NCBI GenBank assembly: GCA_036897445.1
Contig: JAYMTL010000117.1
Coordinates: 1 to 64,000, forward strand
Direction: 5' to 3'
DNA: 64,000 bases
DNA from: Pelargonium tetragonum
Lineage: Eukaryota > Streptophyta > Magnoliopsida > Geraniales > Geraniaceae
Shown: positions 27,295 through 41,478 of the stretch, one piece after another
Position numbering within the stretch: position 1 is the first letter of the stretch
Layout: each line of letters begins with the position of its first letter
Notes under the pieces: model-generated
Told to the model about the DNA's origin: nothing
The model's database searches: none
The model's input: only the letters and a program-made list of their open reading frames with translations
Program-made: the position numbers and the translations under genes

Positions 27295-27312
27295 CCGGAA
27301 CTGGATTTCCGG
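27295..27312. repeat. 6-bp hairpin CCGGAA/TTCCGG
   Basis: CCGGAA and TTCCGG are separated by six bases. No poly-T run follows, so it does not look like an intrinsic terminator. Confidence 0.7.
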
Positions 27313-30300
27313 TCTATAGAGGGAAAAGTACAGATTTTTCTTGTTTTTGCTATATACTGGACTACTTTTTTCAAAAAAGAAATTTGGCTCTACAAGGTAA
27401 CGTAGTTATTTTCTTACTTTTCCAGTAGTCAAAAATTGAACACACATTTTTTGGGGTTTCTCCAATGTGAGGACCTTTTTTTGCCCCCCATTTTTGAGGA
27501 AAATGTAGGATGAATATAGCGGGAAAAGTCTATCAAAGATACCTCTAAGCAAGACTTTCCCACAAAAGCAAGTAGGTTTACAAATGAAATAGAAAAGAGA
27601 ATCCTAGCTTCAATAATACACCTTAGGCTGGCCCTTGGAAATCCCTTTCCTTAGCCTGTTCGTTCAAAGCCCTCCCACAGAATACTGATTTACCCCTATA
27701 AGCGACTTCACCCCCTATAAAAGATTTTCTATTACTTGTTCTATCTATTCCCCTTCCTATTTTGTCTTATAAACTTTTGAAAAAGCATTCTAGAGGTTAA
27801 CCGCGGCCCCTTCATGTAGGAAAAGCACGATTCGTAACATCACTAAAACTAGCAAGATTCTTCTCCGTATGATATATGTCCTTTTAAGATTCTTATATTC
27901 CCCAGGCCTACTTGTCCTAATAGAGGGGACCGCTGCTTAGTTAACATTGATGCTCTCTGAAGCTGTATAGGCTACCATCTAATAGCGAAACTCTGTTTAC
28001 CTAGTTTTACACCACCTGCTTCGCGTGCAAAGAGCATCTCATACAGCTGTTAATCTGATTTTGGGCAATTAAAAAAATTCGTTGACCCTCCTTCAATTAA
28101 AAAGGGTTAAGCCTATAGCTCTTACTCTGCTTATTACAAAATACTTAAGTTTTTATTCTAAATAAAATACTGTTTCCGTTAAATCCTTTACTAAAGTTTC
28201 TTCTCTGCATTAAATTAAGTTACGTACCTCTATAAGTTTTCGTGTTGATATAAGGCCCCCAGCCCTAAGCACAGCCTTTAGTGCTATTTCTTAAAATAAA
28301 CTGACAGGGTCAATAAAGGTAATTGTTACGAACAAAAATCCTAACCGTCTTAAAGAAAAAAAGCTACTTATTATACCAAAGAGATTCTATGGCCGTTTTC
28401 GCGCGCTTTCTTTAGAGTTTGAGAGGCCTCGCGTATTTTTTATTATTATTTTTTCGAAATTCTCGTGAGATTTTACTGTATAAATTTGTTAGCAGGACTT
28501 TTAGAATAAGGATCAAAAAGCTTTATCACCCTCTAGAGGTTTGACTTCTTTTCATTTCATTAAATAAAAATACAAGAAGTGAACAAATAGCAGGGAATAG
28601 GTCCTAGGCGCTCTACTAATAAAGTGTATTTGAATCAAGGGAATATTCTCCAATAGGGAACCTCGTAGAAATCGAGTAATCGGGTACCTCATTGCTTTTA
28701 AATTTAAAAGAACTAGATATTAAAAGGTGTCTCATACAAAGCTAAGACTTTTAGAAAATACCAGGTTTCCTTATCAATAAAGGAAGCGGTTAGTAAATGA
28801 CGGGATTTGAACCAGTGCTATTTGCTTTTTTTAACTAATTAAAGGGGTTACCCACTCGAGAAAGATAATCCAAATTAACTAACATTTTAAAGATAAACTC
28901 TTACCTAAGAAAACAAAACTTTCCTTTTTTATAAAAAACTGGCTCCTATACTATCTTTTATCAAAGAGTTGAATATACTCTTCTTGGTTTTGCGGGAATT
29001 TCGAATTCATATTAAACAGTAGGGCTGGGATTACTGCTTTACAACGCTGTCTTTATACTGGGTGTGGTGACAAATTCGATTTCATTTTTAAATCTATCAG
29101 GTCCTTTCCAAAAGCAGCTTTACTCAAAAAATTCCTGATGTCACGTAAGGCTCTTGTTTGCTAAATCAGTATTTAATATATACATAACTTTAAAAAGAAA
29201 TTAGAACAATCTCAAAGAAAATTTTATTATTCACTGATCAAGATAAAGGGCTTTTTATCCTAATCCCCTCTGGGTCTGATCCACGAAAAATAGGTTATAC
29301 GGCAGCTATTAATTAACTGAAACTTTCTACTAGGCGCTACTCAAGGAGAAAACCCAATTCAGGAACTATCCCCATATTTGTACAGAATAGAATTTTAGAC
29401 GTAGGGTTCCTAAAATTTCCAGATTAGATCCTTATTTTTTTGAAACCAGAATTACTAGGAAAAGCTCTCCTCAAGAGAAATTTGAACTATTATAGGGATA
29501 CTTTTGTATCTTTAATTGCCGTGAATCTTTCTATATCAAAATAGATAGAGTGCTTCTAGGATAAACTTACTCCTCCTTTTATACGGGTCCCGCTGTCGTA
29601 CTTTTGTAGGATCCCGGTTAATAAAGTATAGGTTTTAAACTCAAAAGTAGCGTTCGCATGACCCCATCCAAAGTTTTCACTTATTATATTATATTGAGTT
29701 CTTTTAGCTCTTCACAAGAGGGTTTTTCCAAGAAAATCCATTACCTTCCTACAAGGCCTTTTACGAACCCGCTATAGTGTTAAGTGCCTAAGTCAAAGGG
29801 CTCCCTTATTCTAAGGAATTTAAAAGCACAAGCTGTACTGCTTTTTCGACTAAAACGATTTACTTCACAAGCATATGACTTAAATTAGAACTTTTATTAC
29901 ATCTAGGACTTATACCTCTACTCAAGGTGCTCCGCGTCTCTATAATATCTATAATATGAAACAACAAGTTACTCGGGCAGGGAATCAAGGAGAATATATC
30001 TTAAATTAAAGGAATTTTAGGTTAAGGTATAGTAGGCTAATAATGTTTAGTAAGGAGGGGGGAGTAATTAAGGCACGACTTTCCGTTTGTAACTTGGGTT
30101 CTGAGATGAGGAGAACTTGAGATAATTGTTTATGTTCTAGAAACTACTACTAGCGAGAGATTTCACTTCAATTTTATAGGGCTGTACTCAAAGCGTCTAA
30201 TTGTAGAAGTGCTTAAACTTAGTTCAAAACTATAGGGTAAGAGTATTAGATTATGTATAGACGTAGTACCTTGGCCTGTTAGTAAAATAGCAGTAAGACC

Positions 30301-30948
30301 TTAAAGGGCTTTTTATTTGAAACCTGTTCCTGTTTTTAGATACGTAACGGAGGAAAGTACTCACTTAATAGAAAGTTACAAGGGTTCTCCTATCCTAAAC
30401 CACTAAAGAGCCACTTTAATAAACCAGGGAGTTCCCAGTTAGTAAAGCTTTCTCAAAACGCCCGAAATAATAAGAGAGCACGCGCTTACGAAAAAGCCCG
30501 ATTGTCCAATATATCGTACCAAAGGGCATAAACTTCCTTAGAGATAACACTAATCAGATTCGAAGACACTTTTATCCTTGGTTAGGATATGATCAAGACC
30601 ACCAAGACTTTTTTAGGAAGAAATTCTTCTTTATTAGCTTAAACTCCAGATGCTGCGGTTTTGTATATTTGTTTGGGGTTTAACTAAAAACTAGTGGGGT
30701 GCTGTGGTAATTTCCAAGGCTTAGCTATTTTTCAAACTTAAAGGAAAATAAAGCAGGGTCTCTTAGGAACCGGCAAAATCCTTCATAAAAACCAAATGAA
30801 AAGACTAGAATACTCAGTCCTAAAAGATATAGGGAAAATGCTCCTACCTAAACAAATTGGGATCAGAATAGCTATTCTATAACAGATAGAGGGGCAGGGG
30901 AGAGTCGTAAAGTGAAATTCTTATTAACTCCTACGAAAACTTCACAAT

Positions 30949-30960
30949 GGAGGTACCTCC
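30949..30960. repeat. 12-bp perfect palindrome GGAGGTACCTCC
   Basis: Fully self-complementary with no central loop, and GC-rich relative to its surroundings. No neighbouring gene suggests an operator role. Confidence 0.85.
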
Positions 30961-31399
30961 GAGATATTTCTTAATTAAATTAGTTCACATTATCCAAGAT
31001 ATCACGACCCCTTAGCTTTGTACGCAAGAGTCATACGGGTCAAACCCCAAATGAATAGAATTTCTGGGAATTGCGTTAAAATATAGAGAATAGAGTAAAA
31101 TAAGGTAAACGGAGTCGGGACAAAAAGGATCCCGTGACTTGATATACTATACTGCAAAAATTCCTTTTAGGTTGTAAGGAGTCCTTACTATCTCCGATAA
31201 ATAAAAAGAAATTTGACTTTACAGAGCAGAAATACAATCGAGAATAGTTTACAAAAAGGGTAAATAGCCGCGGATTTTCCTTTTAGGTTTGGAATTGACA
31301 AATAAATAAAAAGTATACTGCCCCTTTTTCATTTAGAGGATCTATTACAGAGGTACCTTGTGATTGGTATTCGATAGCTCTTAAATAGACTCAAAAGGG

Positions 31400-31419
31400 G
31401 CCTTCACTCGTCGGAAGGC
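31400..31419. repeat. 6-bp hairpin GCCTTC/GAAGGC
   Basis: The arms GCCTTC (31,400-31,405) and GAAGGC (31,414-31,419) enclose an eight-base loop. The 5' arm is preceded by GGG, like other G-run elements in the window. Confidence 0.65.
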
Positions 31420-34186
31420 TTAGGATTGTTGTGTGGGTTCTTGTTATATTCCCCCGGAAAAGTTAAAAATACAAAGCGGGGGACCTTTAATTTGAAAAAG
31501 GATCTACAAGTTTTTACCAAACCGGTAATTTATTACATAACCTATCTTTCCCTAAGAAAGGGCTGGCAATACTTGTTATTTTTTTGTAAAAAACCTGGTT
31601 TAGATTTAGAAAAACGATTACTTCAGACCCGTAAAAAGAAGCGCGGTAGGGTAAATTTCAGGATTTGAACTCTTGCAGAACTTCCTCGAATAAATATACT
31701 AGAACTTATTTATGCGATATTAAGTTACACTGGGTTATATTTCAATCTACTTTGAATGTGTATCCGTTTGCGCTTTCTGAGGAAAACTTTCTATCTTTAT
31801 GTTATTAAAGTAAACAAAGCTAACTAAAAGGGAAAAAAATCTCTTGAAAACGAGGATTAGTAGCACTTATAATATAAACTTTAGTGGTCTTACTTACTTT
31901 AGCCTACACTAATCAGAGGGCAAACAAAGGAAGTGTATAAAAATCTCTCTTCATAACCTGAGATGTTATTCCTTTAAAAGTCGCAGAACTTTCGATACAG
32001 GCATTGATGTAAAAGTTAAGGGTTTCCTAATTTATTTCTTAGTTAATACTCGTCAGTAAAAGTCTTATAGGGCTGTCTTATGAGCTTTTAGCTTTAGTAT
32101 ACTACTTCCTTATCGGAAATTGGAAACATTTCTTTCCTTCTTAGAACCCCTAAAGCTGCTATACTGTTTCATTTCTAGTTAGTAGACTCATTTAACTTAG
32201 AAACTTTTTGCTGTCTAGCTATTTCCTGCAAATCCCTGTAAAAGAAAGTAAGGGATTATAAATCTTCCCTATTTATTTAGAAATTCCTAATTCCAGACTT
32301 GGGTTACCAAAACAAGGATAAGTAAAAGCAATACCCAAAGACTCCTTAGAAATTTCTTTCCTTTCTTACCTTACTTATGGGGTGCCTATACCGCTTATTA
32401 CTTACAGGAAATCCTTAATTAAACAGGAAGCTTTTTAAGATATACCTATACGAATTTCTTAACACAGCTGAGTCAGAGTGAAAGTCTTATCCCATAACCA
32501 CTATATAAGTAATTAAGTAAGAATCTATATATCTCTCTACTTTTTTATAAACTTAAATCCGAAGCGAGAGTGGGGTAAAGAAAACTTATTGCTTTAATTA
32601 AACTGAAATCAGAGTTTAAACTTATAGGAAAAAGTATGGAACTCTTGAAAAGTCTCTTTCTCTTATCTTCGATACCTCTAACTCTAATGAACAGCTAGCC
32701 TTTTTAAAGAAAATGCCTCAGGAACAAGAATAGATATCCCCTCCTTTTACTTGCGCCTAAATTCCAAAACAACGTAGCTTTATGAATATTCACTAAAAAG
32801 AAACTGGGACTAATAGAAATTAGAAAGCCGGACTCTTTACTCAAATTACTAGGAAAAGCTTTAAATATCCCTTTAAATTCTAATGATATTGGAGTTTACC
32901 CTTTTGACTCAAAATTTAGAATAGGAAAAACGAATTTCTAAAAGGACTCTACCTTAGTTTTACCCCCTATAAGAAACCTAAAAACTTGAGTTTCAATCTA
33001 CTACAGCTGAGTAAAAAGCCTTAACAAGGAATTAACTCCTTTTAGAAAGCCAAGAACAAAAATAGGGTTAAAGGGAACTCTAGATACTAAGGGCGTAAAT
33101 GGAGAACTTGCTTTAGTATACAGGACTAAGAAATCGAAGGAATTTTTTTAGGAATAGGGAAAATCTAAGTAGTATAAGACAGTATCCGTAGTATTGCTTA
33201 CTTCTCTGTACCTATAAACAATAAGTGGATCAACTATAAGTGGTTAGTTAAAAGTCAAATTTTAATTTCTAAACTTTTATATAAGAAACGAAATTATACC
33301 CAGACTCGAATTTCGTTAATTTTATAGGGACCCCCTCCACGCCTATATTTCACCTAACAAAGCTTTTAGTCTTTCTGCGGAGCTTCCTGTACTAAATTTC
33401 CCTCCCACTTACCACTTAAAGGTAACCCTACACAAGCTTCTTATCAAAAGCATACCCTTGGAGAAAGCGCACTTATCTTTGAGTACTATAAAACAAAATT
33501 TCCTGAATCCTACACGGTCCTTACAAAGAGATTTTCCTGCTATAGTACACTCCAACCTAGTATTTTACCCGAGTGGGAGAGGTAGCTGAAGCTCAATCTA
33601 ATTTGAAGCAAGTTGGATACTGTCAAAGTATTGCGTAAAAAACACAGATACATATAAGACTTAGAGTTTTGACTCCTTGCGAGATTCCAAAGCGGACCAA
33701 CAAGTTTTTCCTGTGTCCTAGAAACCGGGACCGCCCAGTATAGAACACTCTGTCTGTAGGAATAATGAGAAACACTCGCGGGGACTCTTTATTTTGATAA
33801 TGGATCTAACCCTATTAATTCAGAGGCTCCTGTATTTTTCCCAATTTGAACTGCAATCTTGCAAAGTTCAGTGTATTTTATAAAGCTGCTAGGGAATATA
33901 CAAGACTAAGCAAAAATCTGGGATAACAAAGAATAGATCTCAATCTATTGCGGGGGGCGTGCTCTGTTTACTTACATAGAGTAATAAAAGCTACAACCTA
34001 TTTTAGTTTAGTAGGAGTCCTTTTCAAGACTGGTGCACTTCCCAAGTATTTATTGGCTAGTTCAAAGAACAAAAAAGAGACTCGCTAATTTCGTAGAAAA
34101 GGGACTTGGGTTCAACTAAAAAACAAATTCTATCAAGCAGGGACTCCTGTAATTTAGAAATGTATTTTGCTTATTTCTAAAAGTAA

Positions 34187-34198
34187 GGGGAAAACCCC
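34187..34198. repeat. GC-cluster hairpin GGGG-AAAA-CCCC
   Basis: A perfect 4-bp G/C stem with an AAAA loop, followed by CCTCT and an A run. It is one of the clearest GC-cluster examples. Confidence 0.8.
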
Positions 34199-35154
34199 CT
34201 CTAAAAAAGGGAAAGATTTTTATAAGTTAGGTCCCCACTACCCCGTACTTTAATTTCGTTCCAGAGTGCTTTTAGACTGCTGTAAAATGCAAAAAGCACT
34301 GGCTCGGTTTCGGTTTAGGATTTTTTAGTGCATTTAAGGTATATCAGTAATTGAAAAAAATCCTAAATATCTTTCCATAAAAATTCTTTATATTACAGAA
34401 AAGAAAATACTAAATAGCAGGAAATTTCTATAATTATTTATAAAATGCTTTTTCCAAAATAGAAAAAATAAGATACAAGTTAGAGTATAAACCCTGTAGA
34501 ACTTCTACCCCTATGAGTTAAAGTCATACTACTAAAAAAAGCTGTAATACTCCGTCAAATGGAGTGCTGTACGAGAGGGACAAAGAAAATTTCTTATATA
34601 AGCGTAAAACCTCACAACTCACCACTTTTATAAAACAAGCTTCTATCCCTTTCCATTAAAGATTAGGGCCACGCCGCAAACAAATTTTCTAGCTGGAGAG
34701 CGTCCTTATAGGAATACTGCTTCTGGATTTTTTTGAATAGGTTAAGTAATATTCCAAACGAGTAAAGCTCAAACAAAAAACCTTATTATAGTTACTGGTA
34801 ACAAGTTAAGAAATTCCATAAATATAAATTAGTAAATACGTCGAAATTCCATGCAATTTCTTTTAAGCAGTTTCAGCATCTGGATCTGGGCATGTCATAT
34901 CATAGAGGATGCTCTAAATTTATAAAGTAAACACTTGTTTTAACCGATCATGAGTTAGAGTCACCTTACTTGCTAGAACAAAGTTAGCTTATAGTCTCCC
35001 TGTTCACTTATCAGAGTCCGATATTTAGTAGAATTCCCTCTCAGTTTCTCTAGAAAAAGCTTACTCTTTATATCAAATTTAAGATAAGTTGCACTTTAGG
35101 CCCGAAGTTTCCTACTAAAAAGAGCGCGTATGAATATAGGAGTATAATGTCAAG

Positions 35155-35174
35155 CAAGGTAATGTAATTAAATT
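35155..35174 (+). repeat. 20-bp dispersed word, copy 2
   Basis: CAAGGTAATGTAATTAAATT is identical to 56,236-56,255. The inner 16 bases also occur at 22,506. An exact 20-base match within 64 kb is not expected by chance at this composition. Confidence 0.88.
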
Positions 35175-38100
35175 AATCAGTACGAGGTTTCATTTGTAGT
35201 AATGCAAAGTCCAGTGTTACGCTCTATTTCAATTTTCAGGAAACTAGTTGCATTTGGATCATAACATAGAGTCTCCGGAAACTTGAATTTCGAATTCATC
35301 GTAAATCCTTTTAACTTTTGGTATTGGAATAGGGATGCTTTTTTTAGAGAAACCTCTAAACGGAAAGGGGCTGGATAATATTTCCCCGGTAAAAGCCTTC
35401 TCGAATGTACAAGCACAGAACACAGACTTTTTGCTTATTTCAACTTAACCCGAGTATAACTGTAGCAAACTTTTTTATATAAGTTAAGTACGACAAAAGG
35501 AACCCTTTATTTAATTTATTTGACCTGACCGGTATTTTTTTCAGAAAAAAAAGGAATTCTGCAGGATGCCTCTTTATTAGGGTAAGATGTGGGACGTGAT
35601 ATTTGAAATATGAGATTAACCAGAGAAATATTAAGGCTTGCCGTTATAAAAAAGGGTCTAAATATAAAGCAACGAGATGTAAATAAAGGCTTTTAGTTTG
35701 TGGGTTTCACTAATTCACCCGATCCGTTTTGACAACCTTGTGTAATGGATCTTTTTTGCTTGTATATCTTGTGTTGCTCTATCTTAGGAATACCCTTTGC
35801 TATCCCTTAATTCTTTTGACTGTGACAGGCATGTCCAAAAGAAAGGAGTTTAACAGAAGCCCCGTTTTTTATATCAGTGCACTTCTCTTACCAAATTCTT
35901 CGAAGGAAAGGGATCCCTTCTTACTCTAAGGATAAGGATAGGACAAGCTTGTGCTCTCAGTCCTACTTCAAAGCCAACGCTTAAAAATCTTACTTAGTCT
36001 TTTTATACATCTGCTAGGCTACAATACCTTACTTAAGGTAGGGCGCTGTTTAGAACGGATATATAGTAAGTTAGACTAATTATTATCTCATTTTTCCTCC
36101 CTTTGAGTAAGAGAAGCTTCTCAAAAATCCAAAAAGAAAGAGGGACATGTTCTTGACTTCATTTACGCGAATTCCTTTTTACTTATCTTTCTTCTATTTA
36201 TTATTTAGATTAAATAGCAAGCAGGAGAAAGATTGCCTTCTATACTCATTTATAACACAGTTACTATGACAATACATAGGTGTTCTAATCCCCCCTCTTA
36301 AGAGATCTACAGGCCCCTTTATTTATAAAACTCTAAAAGCATAAATCCAAGAAACACTTATCCCATTAGTTGAATCTATTCTTTAATATTCTTAAAACCT
36401 TTAAGGCGTTCTCCATTTCATTTCTTCTACTGTACCCCATTTCCAGTAAATCCCTAATAAAGTGTAAAGAATTAGAAAGCTTTCTATATGATGAGATGAG
36501 TATCACACGATTGTCCTGTTTGGGACATCTGTAAATACAAACCCACAAGGAAACTTGATTTTATACTTATTTGCTTCATTTATTCCCAAAAAATTCTCTA
36601 GAACTTCTGAAACCAGAGGAACCACAAGAGCAGCCTACTTAGTTCCCGATCCCATAATAACTTTTAATCAGAATAGAACACCGAAAAACACAAATAAGAA
36701 GACTTCCCTGTTTACTTAATTACCTACGGAAAAAAAGGACTCTTAATTTGAATCCCCCTACTTGCACTATTTTTGGATTCCTAGGAGATATTTAACCCCC
36801 GAAAAGCAAGGAGCTTCTAGACCTTCTTTTGACCTAAATAAAGTTTACTAGAACCAGGTAAACTAACTAAAAAGACAAAAGCACGGGAGACTCTATAGCA
36901 CCCACCAGCTTCTTCTCTTAAAAACCCCGTCATATTCGGTAAACCCTTTTAGATAACTGAACTTCTTGTAAAACTAATACCCGTTATTTTACTTTTTATT
37001 TCTTAACTCTAGGCTCCTATTATAATATAATAACTCAACTTTACTCTACCAAAGGAAACCTCTTTAAATGAAAACTTTGAAATTCTTGTCTTGATTTTAA
37101 CTTCCCCAAATGTATACCATGGGCATTGTATTAAACCGCTCGTACTTGTAACTCCATCAACTAAGACAAAAAATCATTCTAACAAAGGAATTCCTTAAAG
37201 AGTGCACAGATCCCAGTAAGCCTTAAATTAGACTGAAGCTGACTTCTTAAGAAAAACACCCCGGTAACAAGAGTAAAAGACTTCAGAAGCAAATTGAAGT
37301 ATAAAATAATTGAGAGTTTCATAACAAGTGTAAGGCACAAGGGAATTACTCAGCTTACTTACAAAAGCAATTCTAGTAAAATCACTCCTGTCGGTTCCGC
37401 TAATTCTTAATTTAAATAGAGGTTATAAAATAAATCAGTTTTTTTAATTAATATGTTTTAATGTAGGAAACTCCTATTAATTAAATAGGGTTGAGGAAAT
37501 CCGGGTCTTCTGAAGTTAAATATTTTTTTGTGTTTTCTTCCTTTGGCTACTGTTGATATTCCACCTTAAAAAGGGACTCCTGTAAGATTTACTAAAGGAA
37601 ACAACCAAAAGCTCCTGAGACAGTAACACTGGAAGACTTTACTACCGAAGACAAGAGCGCTCCTACCCCTCTGCTTTTTAAAGTCTTTTTATCTTGCTTA
37701 TAAAACTTATAAACCTATATCCAGTTCTATCCTTTATTTGTGAAACTTCCTGCCTAGTTAAGCTAAGGGGAAAAGACTTAACTCTGTATGCTATTGAAAG
37801 TGTGTTAATTTATAAAGTAGCAGCCCCTCTCCAACAAGACTCTAAAATTCTATGTTAAAACAGGAATTGAATGGGTATCCGGTATACAGGTCCCGGCGCG
37901 AGAGTAAGGAGGAACCCTTCGTAATACTTTTGCTCGAATTAAATAAAAGGAACCCTTTTATCAAAGAGAATATTCCTCAAGTTTAGCAGGATCCTAATCT
38001 AATAGAGTAGAGTTTTTTGTTTACACCTGCGAACGAAACTATAACAAACAAGTACAAAACTCCTCAAGGGAATGCTTTTTTAATTATGCAAGAAATTAAC

Positions 38101-40349
38101 CCTCAATTACTATAAGATATAAAAAGCCAGTCCCGAAACAGTTAGGTTGTCCTCTAAGCCCTTTGAGATAAGTTTTTGGTCCTAATTACAGTAAAGATTC
38201 TACTTTTGTTTTGTGAAAGCCAAAATGAAATCCAGTACTTTCTGGAAATTCCCTGTACTTTTTCACTCCAATAAAGTTAATTTAAATTCTTGAAGTTACA
38301 TACAATGTCAAAGCAGTTGGAAAGCTACTCTATAGTTTATTCTTAGAAAAGAGAAAGAACCCACAGCAATGATAAACCCTTACTAAGTATGACCTAGATA
38401 ATTGGAAACCTAACCCCTAAAGGTTTACCCTAACGAACAAATCTCCTTAAGTAAGAATAGAGAAATACGGGTAAAAACGAGTTCCCTAAATAAAAAGAAA
38501 GTGTCCTTCAGTTATTCCTGGTATAGCGTTGCTAACAAAAATTTTTAACAATACCAGAGTGCTGGAGAATTTCCACAAAAGGATCTTATAATAAGGGGCC
38601 TTCCTCTATAAGTGGCTTTAGGCAAAGTTCCCGGAAACACATTACACTGGTGATGCCTTTAGGCTATACCTTAGCAGGTCTTTACAAATTTAGTAGTATC
38701 GAAAGTTTTCGGGTATCCATGTAATCCTTATCTGCAAAATCTGCTAAAGCTTTTTGAAAAGGGGGACTTTTCTATTTTATATCAAGACCCTAAAGGATCC
38801 TGTGCGCCTTTCCTAAGGGTTCGGATTAGCCCTAGGTATGGGTTCTTTTAAGATACTGGGCAGATAAAATACAGATCAAGTTATAGGTCGGGCGCTGGTT
38901 CAAAAAATCTTATTATTTAGGGGCTTCTCTTAAAAGCTGGAAGTAAAGGAGGTACTAGGTTCGATAAACCCCGGATTCTTGTAGGAATAAGGCACTTCTA
39001 TTACTGATACAAAAGGGGAGGTTGACCCTTTTAAAATTAGCAAAGTTTTCTATATAGTTCTATATTGAAAAAAAGGAATCCCGCCAATCGCTTTGTACCA
39101 AAATATCTAGGCCTCTTTGAGTGTCAGATGAGCATATGAATTATAAGGGGGTCTTGAAACTTGAAATCATTCCAGGTTTATTATTTAACCCGGCCGCGAA
39201 CTAATTTTTCGAGAAAAAGCCCTCTTTAACACAGGAGCTTTTGCTTATACCTGGGTATACTATAAATCTCTCTGAACTCATAAACTTGAAATTACTAGAG
39301 CTTTCTTTATTTTTTTTCTCTTTGTTTTTTGTTAAAACCTTAGTACTAGCGTATCATTTAGAGTATACCCTAAAAATACCTCAAGCGAATACGCATAGCC
39401 TTGATTTTAGTATTTAAAAGTAGGAATGGGCTGCTCTTCTATAATTTAGAATTTCTGAGTAAAAAAGGGATCTCTTAACTGAATTACGCTCTCTAAACTA
39501 AAAGGGACTTCTAGAGCCTAGATAGTATTCCTTCTGAAGTTCTGTATTTACACTAATCAAAAATCAAACCTTGTAACTTAATAACTTAACTTCAATCTTT
39601 ATTTTGTACCTGTTAGCGGAACTTAAAAACTATATTGATGCTTTCTCTATTCGCTTGGGTATTCAGACAGGCATGCTCAGAAATGACTTGGTTCTTAGGT
39701 TTCCCTTAACTTAATATATGAGGTATTCCTTTTTAATTTATTTAAAAGTACTTTAACTGGATTGGATTGGAACTTCTACGTATCAAAAAGATTTTTTATT
39801 TTACAAGCTAGAGTATTTAAAGTTGTAAATAGCGTTTTGTTTTAGTCCTTTCTACAAGACCCGCACAATGAACGCACATTTACATGAGTTATAGTACACA
39901 GCAGATTTCTAAGTATCAGTTTAATGCAATCCCTTTACTTTATAGGTACCAGAATACTTTTTCATTTTTAAATACCCCATGTAAATTTTTGAAAAAGGAT
40001 GTTATACCCTTTAATCTTACAAAACAAAGGGAATTTTTCTTACTGAGTATGGGATGCTTTTTTTGGTTACTGTGGAGAGCTTAGTCCTACCTTTCCCTTT
40101 ATAAGCTTGCATTTACCAAGCTCGCAGAGGAAATTTAATACTATGTATCCTAATTTTCTTGTGATTCTTACTTCTTCTAGGGCTCTATACTCTTAGCTTT
40201 TCCTGATACTGCTCGAAAAAAATGTTGCAATAAGTTGTTCAATTACGTTTTGGGCTAGCCAAGACTTTGCTCCTTAAAAAGCACTTTATGTACTCTATTT
40301 TTTTTGCTCACTAAAAAAAACGAGACTAAAATTTATGTCCAGTTAAAAA

Positions 40350-40373
40350 GCCACGGCGCCTTATTTTCGTGGC
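40350..40373. repeat. 6-bp hairpin GCCACG/CGTGGC
   Basis: The arms at 40,350-40,355 and 40,368-40,373 enclose a 12-base loop that itself contains GGCGCC. There is no adjacent gene. Confidence 0.7.
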
Positions 40374-40461
40374 TATTTTACTAATCAGAAAAGGGTACTG
40401 ACTAGTTTAATCCTCATGTAAATTTTTAGGCTTGACTTCCTATCCACTTTATAAATAAAAA

Positions 40462-40479
40462 GGCTTCCCTTAGGAAGCC
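40462..40479. repeat. 7-bp hairpin GGCTTCC-CTTA-GGAAGCC
   Basis: A perfect 7-bp stem with a four-base loop. It would be stable in RNA or single-stranded DNA. No T run follows and no gene lies upstream, so a terminator role is unsupported. Confidence 0.8.
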
Positions 40480-40741
40480 CAGGCGAAATCTTGTAGTGTT
40501 GATGTCTAAAGAACCTAAATAAGTTTTAGTATCTAGTTCTATTATGGATTAGCATTCGTTGTTAAATCGGAATTTATCTACTTGGCTGCAGGCAGGTCTA
40601 TGCAAGTTAAAACGGGGGAGTTCTGGTACTTATACTTGCATGAGCGGGCTTTTTTTTAGGGCTTCTTAGCTTTTTATAATTATATAAACCCCTATCTCTC
40701 CTATATTCTTTAGTCAGGTGGAGATCTTTTTGCAAAAAAGC

Positions 40742-40749
40742 GGGGCCCC
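40742..40749. repeat. GC cluster GGGGCCCC
   Basis: An 8-bp all-G/C palindrome in AT-rich DNA, identical to that at 46,623-46,630. Confidence 0.7.
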
Positions 40750-41102
40750 ATAACTCTTAAATTTAAGTGGAATTTTTATAAAAATATAAAAAGGATCGGC
40801 TAAAGCCAGGAGATGCTCTAGTTAGACGATAGGGCATAAACTTTGTATTTGTAGACTAATGCGTTTCCTTACCTGAGGAGTATACTTTGACTTTTTACTG
40901 TTTCTAGAACTGGATTTTAATAAAGGTATCTACATTGATTTTGTAAGGAATTTTGAAGTACCAAGAGATTTCTTATTACATCAAGGTAGCTCTTTTCCTG
41001 ATAGATATAAGTTAAGTGAAAGTGAATTTTTTAGTTCTCTGATTTTAGTTTAGCCTTAGATCAGATTAGTAAAGAATTGCGCTTTTATAGGAGTGTATCT
41101 CT

Positions 41103-41115
41103 GAGGGGGCCCCTC
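41103..41115. repeat. GC cluster GAGGGG-G-CCCCTC
   Basis: A perfect 6-bp stem around one base, in AT-rich flanks. Confidence 0.75.
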
Positions 41116-41448
41116 TGGGTTAGGTTGCAAGGTGTTGTATAATTAAACTTCTCTTTATACGTAGTAGTCAGGTACAAAGAAATTACTGGAGGTAAATTAA
41201 GAACTTAATAGTATTGGAACCTGGAAAGAGGACTGCTTTTTTATATCAGTTAGTAACCAGGTAGCTTCCAGAAGAAAGGCACAGCAGTATATACTTAATC
41301 TTGGTCCGGAAAGAAAGCCTCTTTATTTAAAATTTGAGCAACGCTAGTACTATACCCGTAGTTTCTACCTTCATTTGGTAAATCCGAGAAACTGCCAAAA
41401 GAGTTACTCTCCCCCGATATCTCCCGAACAGGGTCTCTTATAAAGTAT

Positions 41449-41478
41449 ATTACTGAATGTAGTATTACTGAATGTAGT
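41449..41478. repeat. 15-bp tandem duplication, two perfect copies
   Basis: ATTACTGAATGTAGT occurs at 41,449-41,463 and again at 41,464-41,478. The unit length matches the duplication at 858-887, but the sequence is unrelated. Confidence 0.92.

Larger units (their letters stand above)
22534..35154. other. Gene-free AT-rich sequence
   Basis: About 12.6 kb with no recognisable gene. The longest open frame is 92 codons (26,077-26,355, + strand), with no known motif. It contains hairpins at 27,295-27,312, 30,949-30,960, 31,400-31,419 and 34,187-34,198. T-arm-like strings near 28,806 and 31,660 do not fold into tRNAs. Confidence 0.6.

Noticed and set aside
28790-28870. GGTTCAAATCCC on the minus strand, like a tRNA T arm.
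   Set aside because: The T stem has a mismatch and no acceptor, D or anticodon arm can be placed upstream.
31640-31770. GAGTTCAAATCCTG on the minus strand, like a long-variable-arm tRNA.
   Set aside because: In the correct register the T stem pairs poorly, and the anticodon and acceptor stems are absent.
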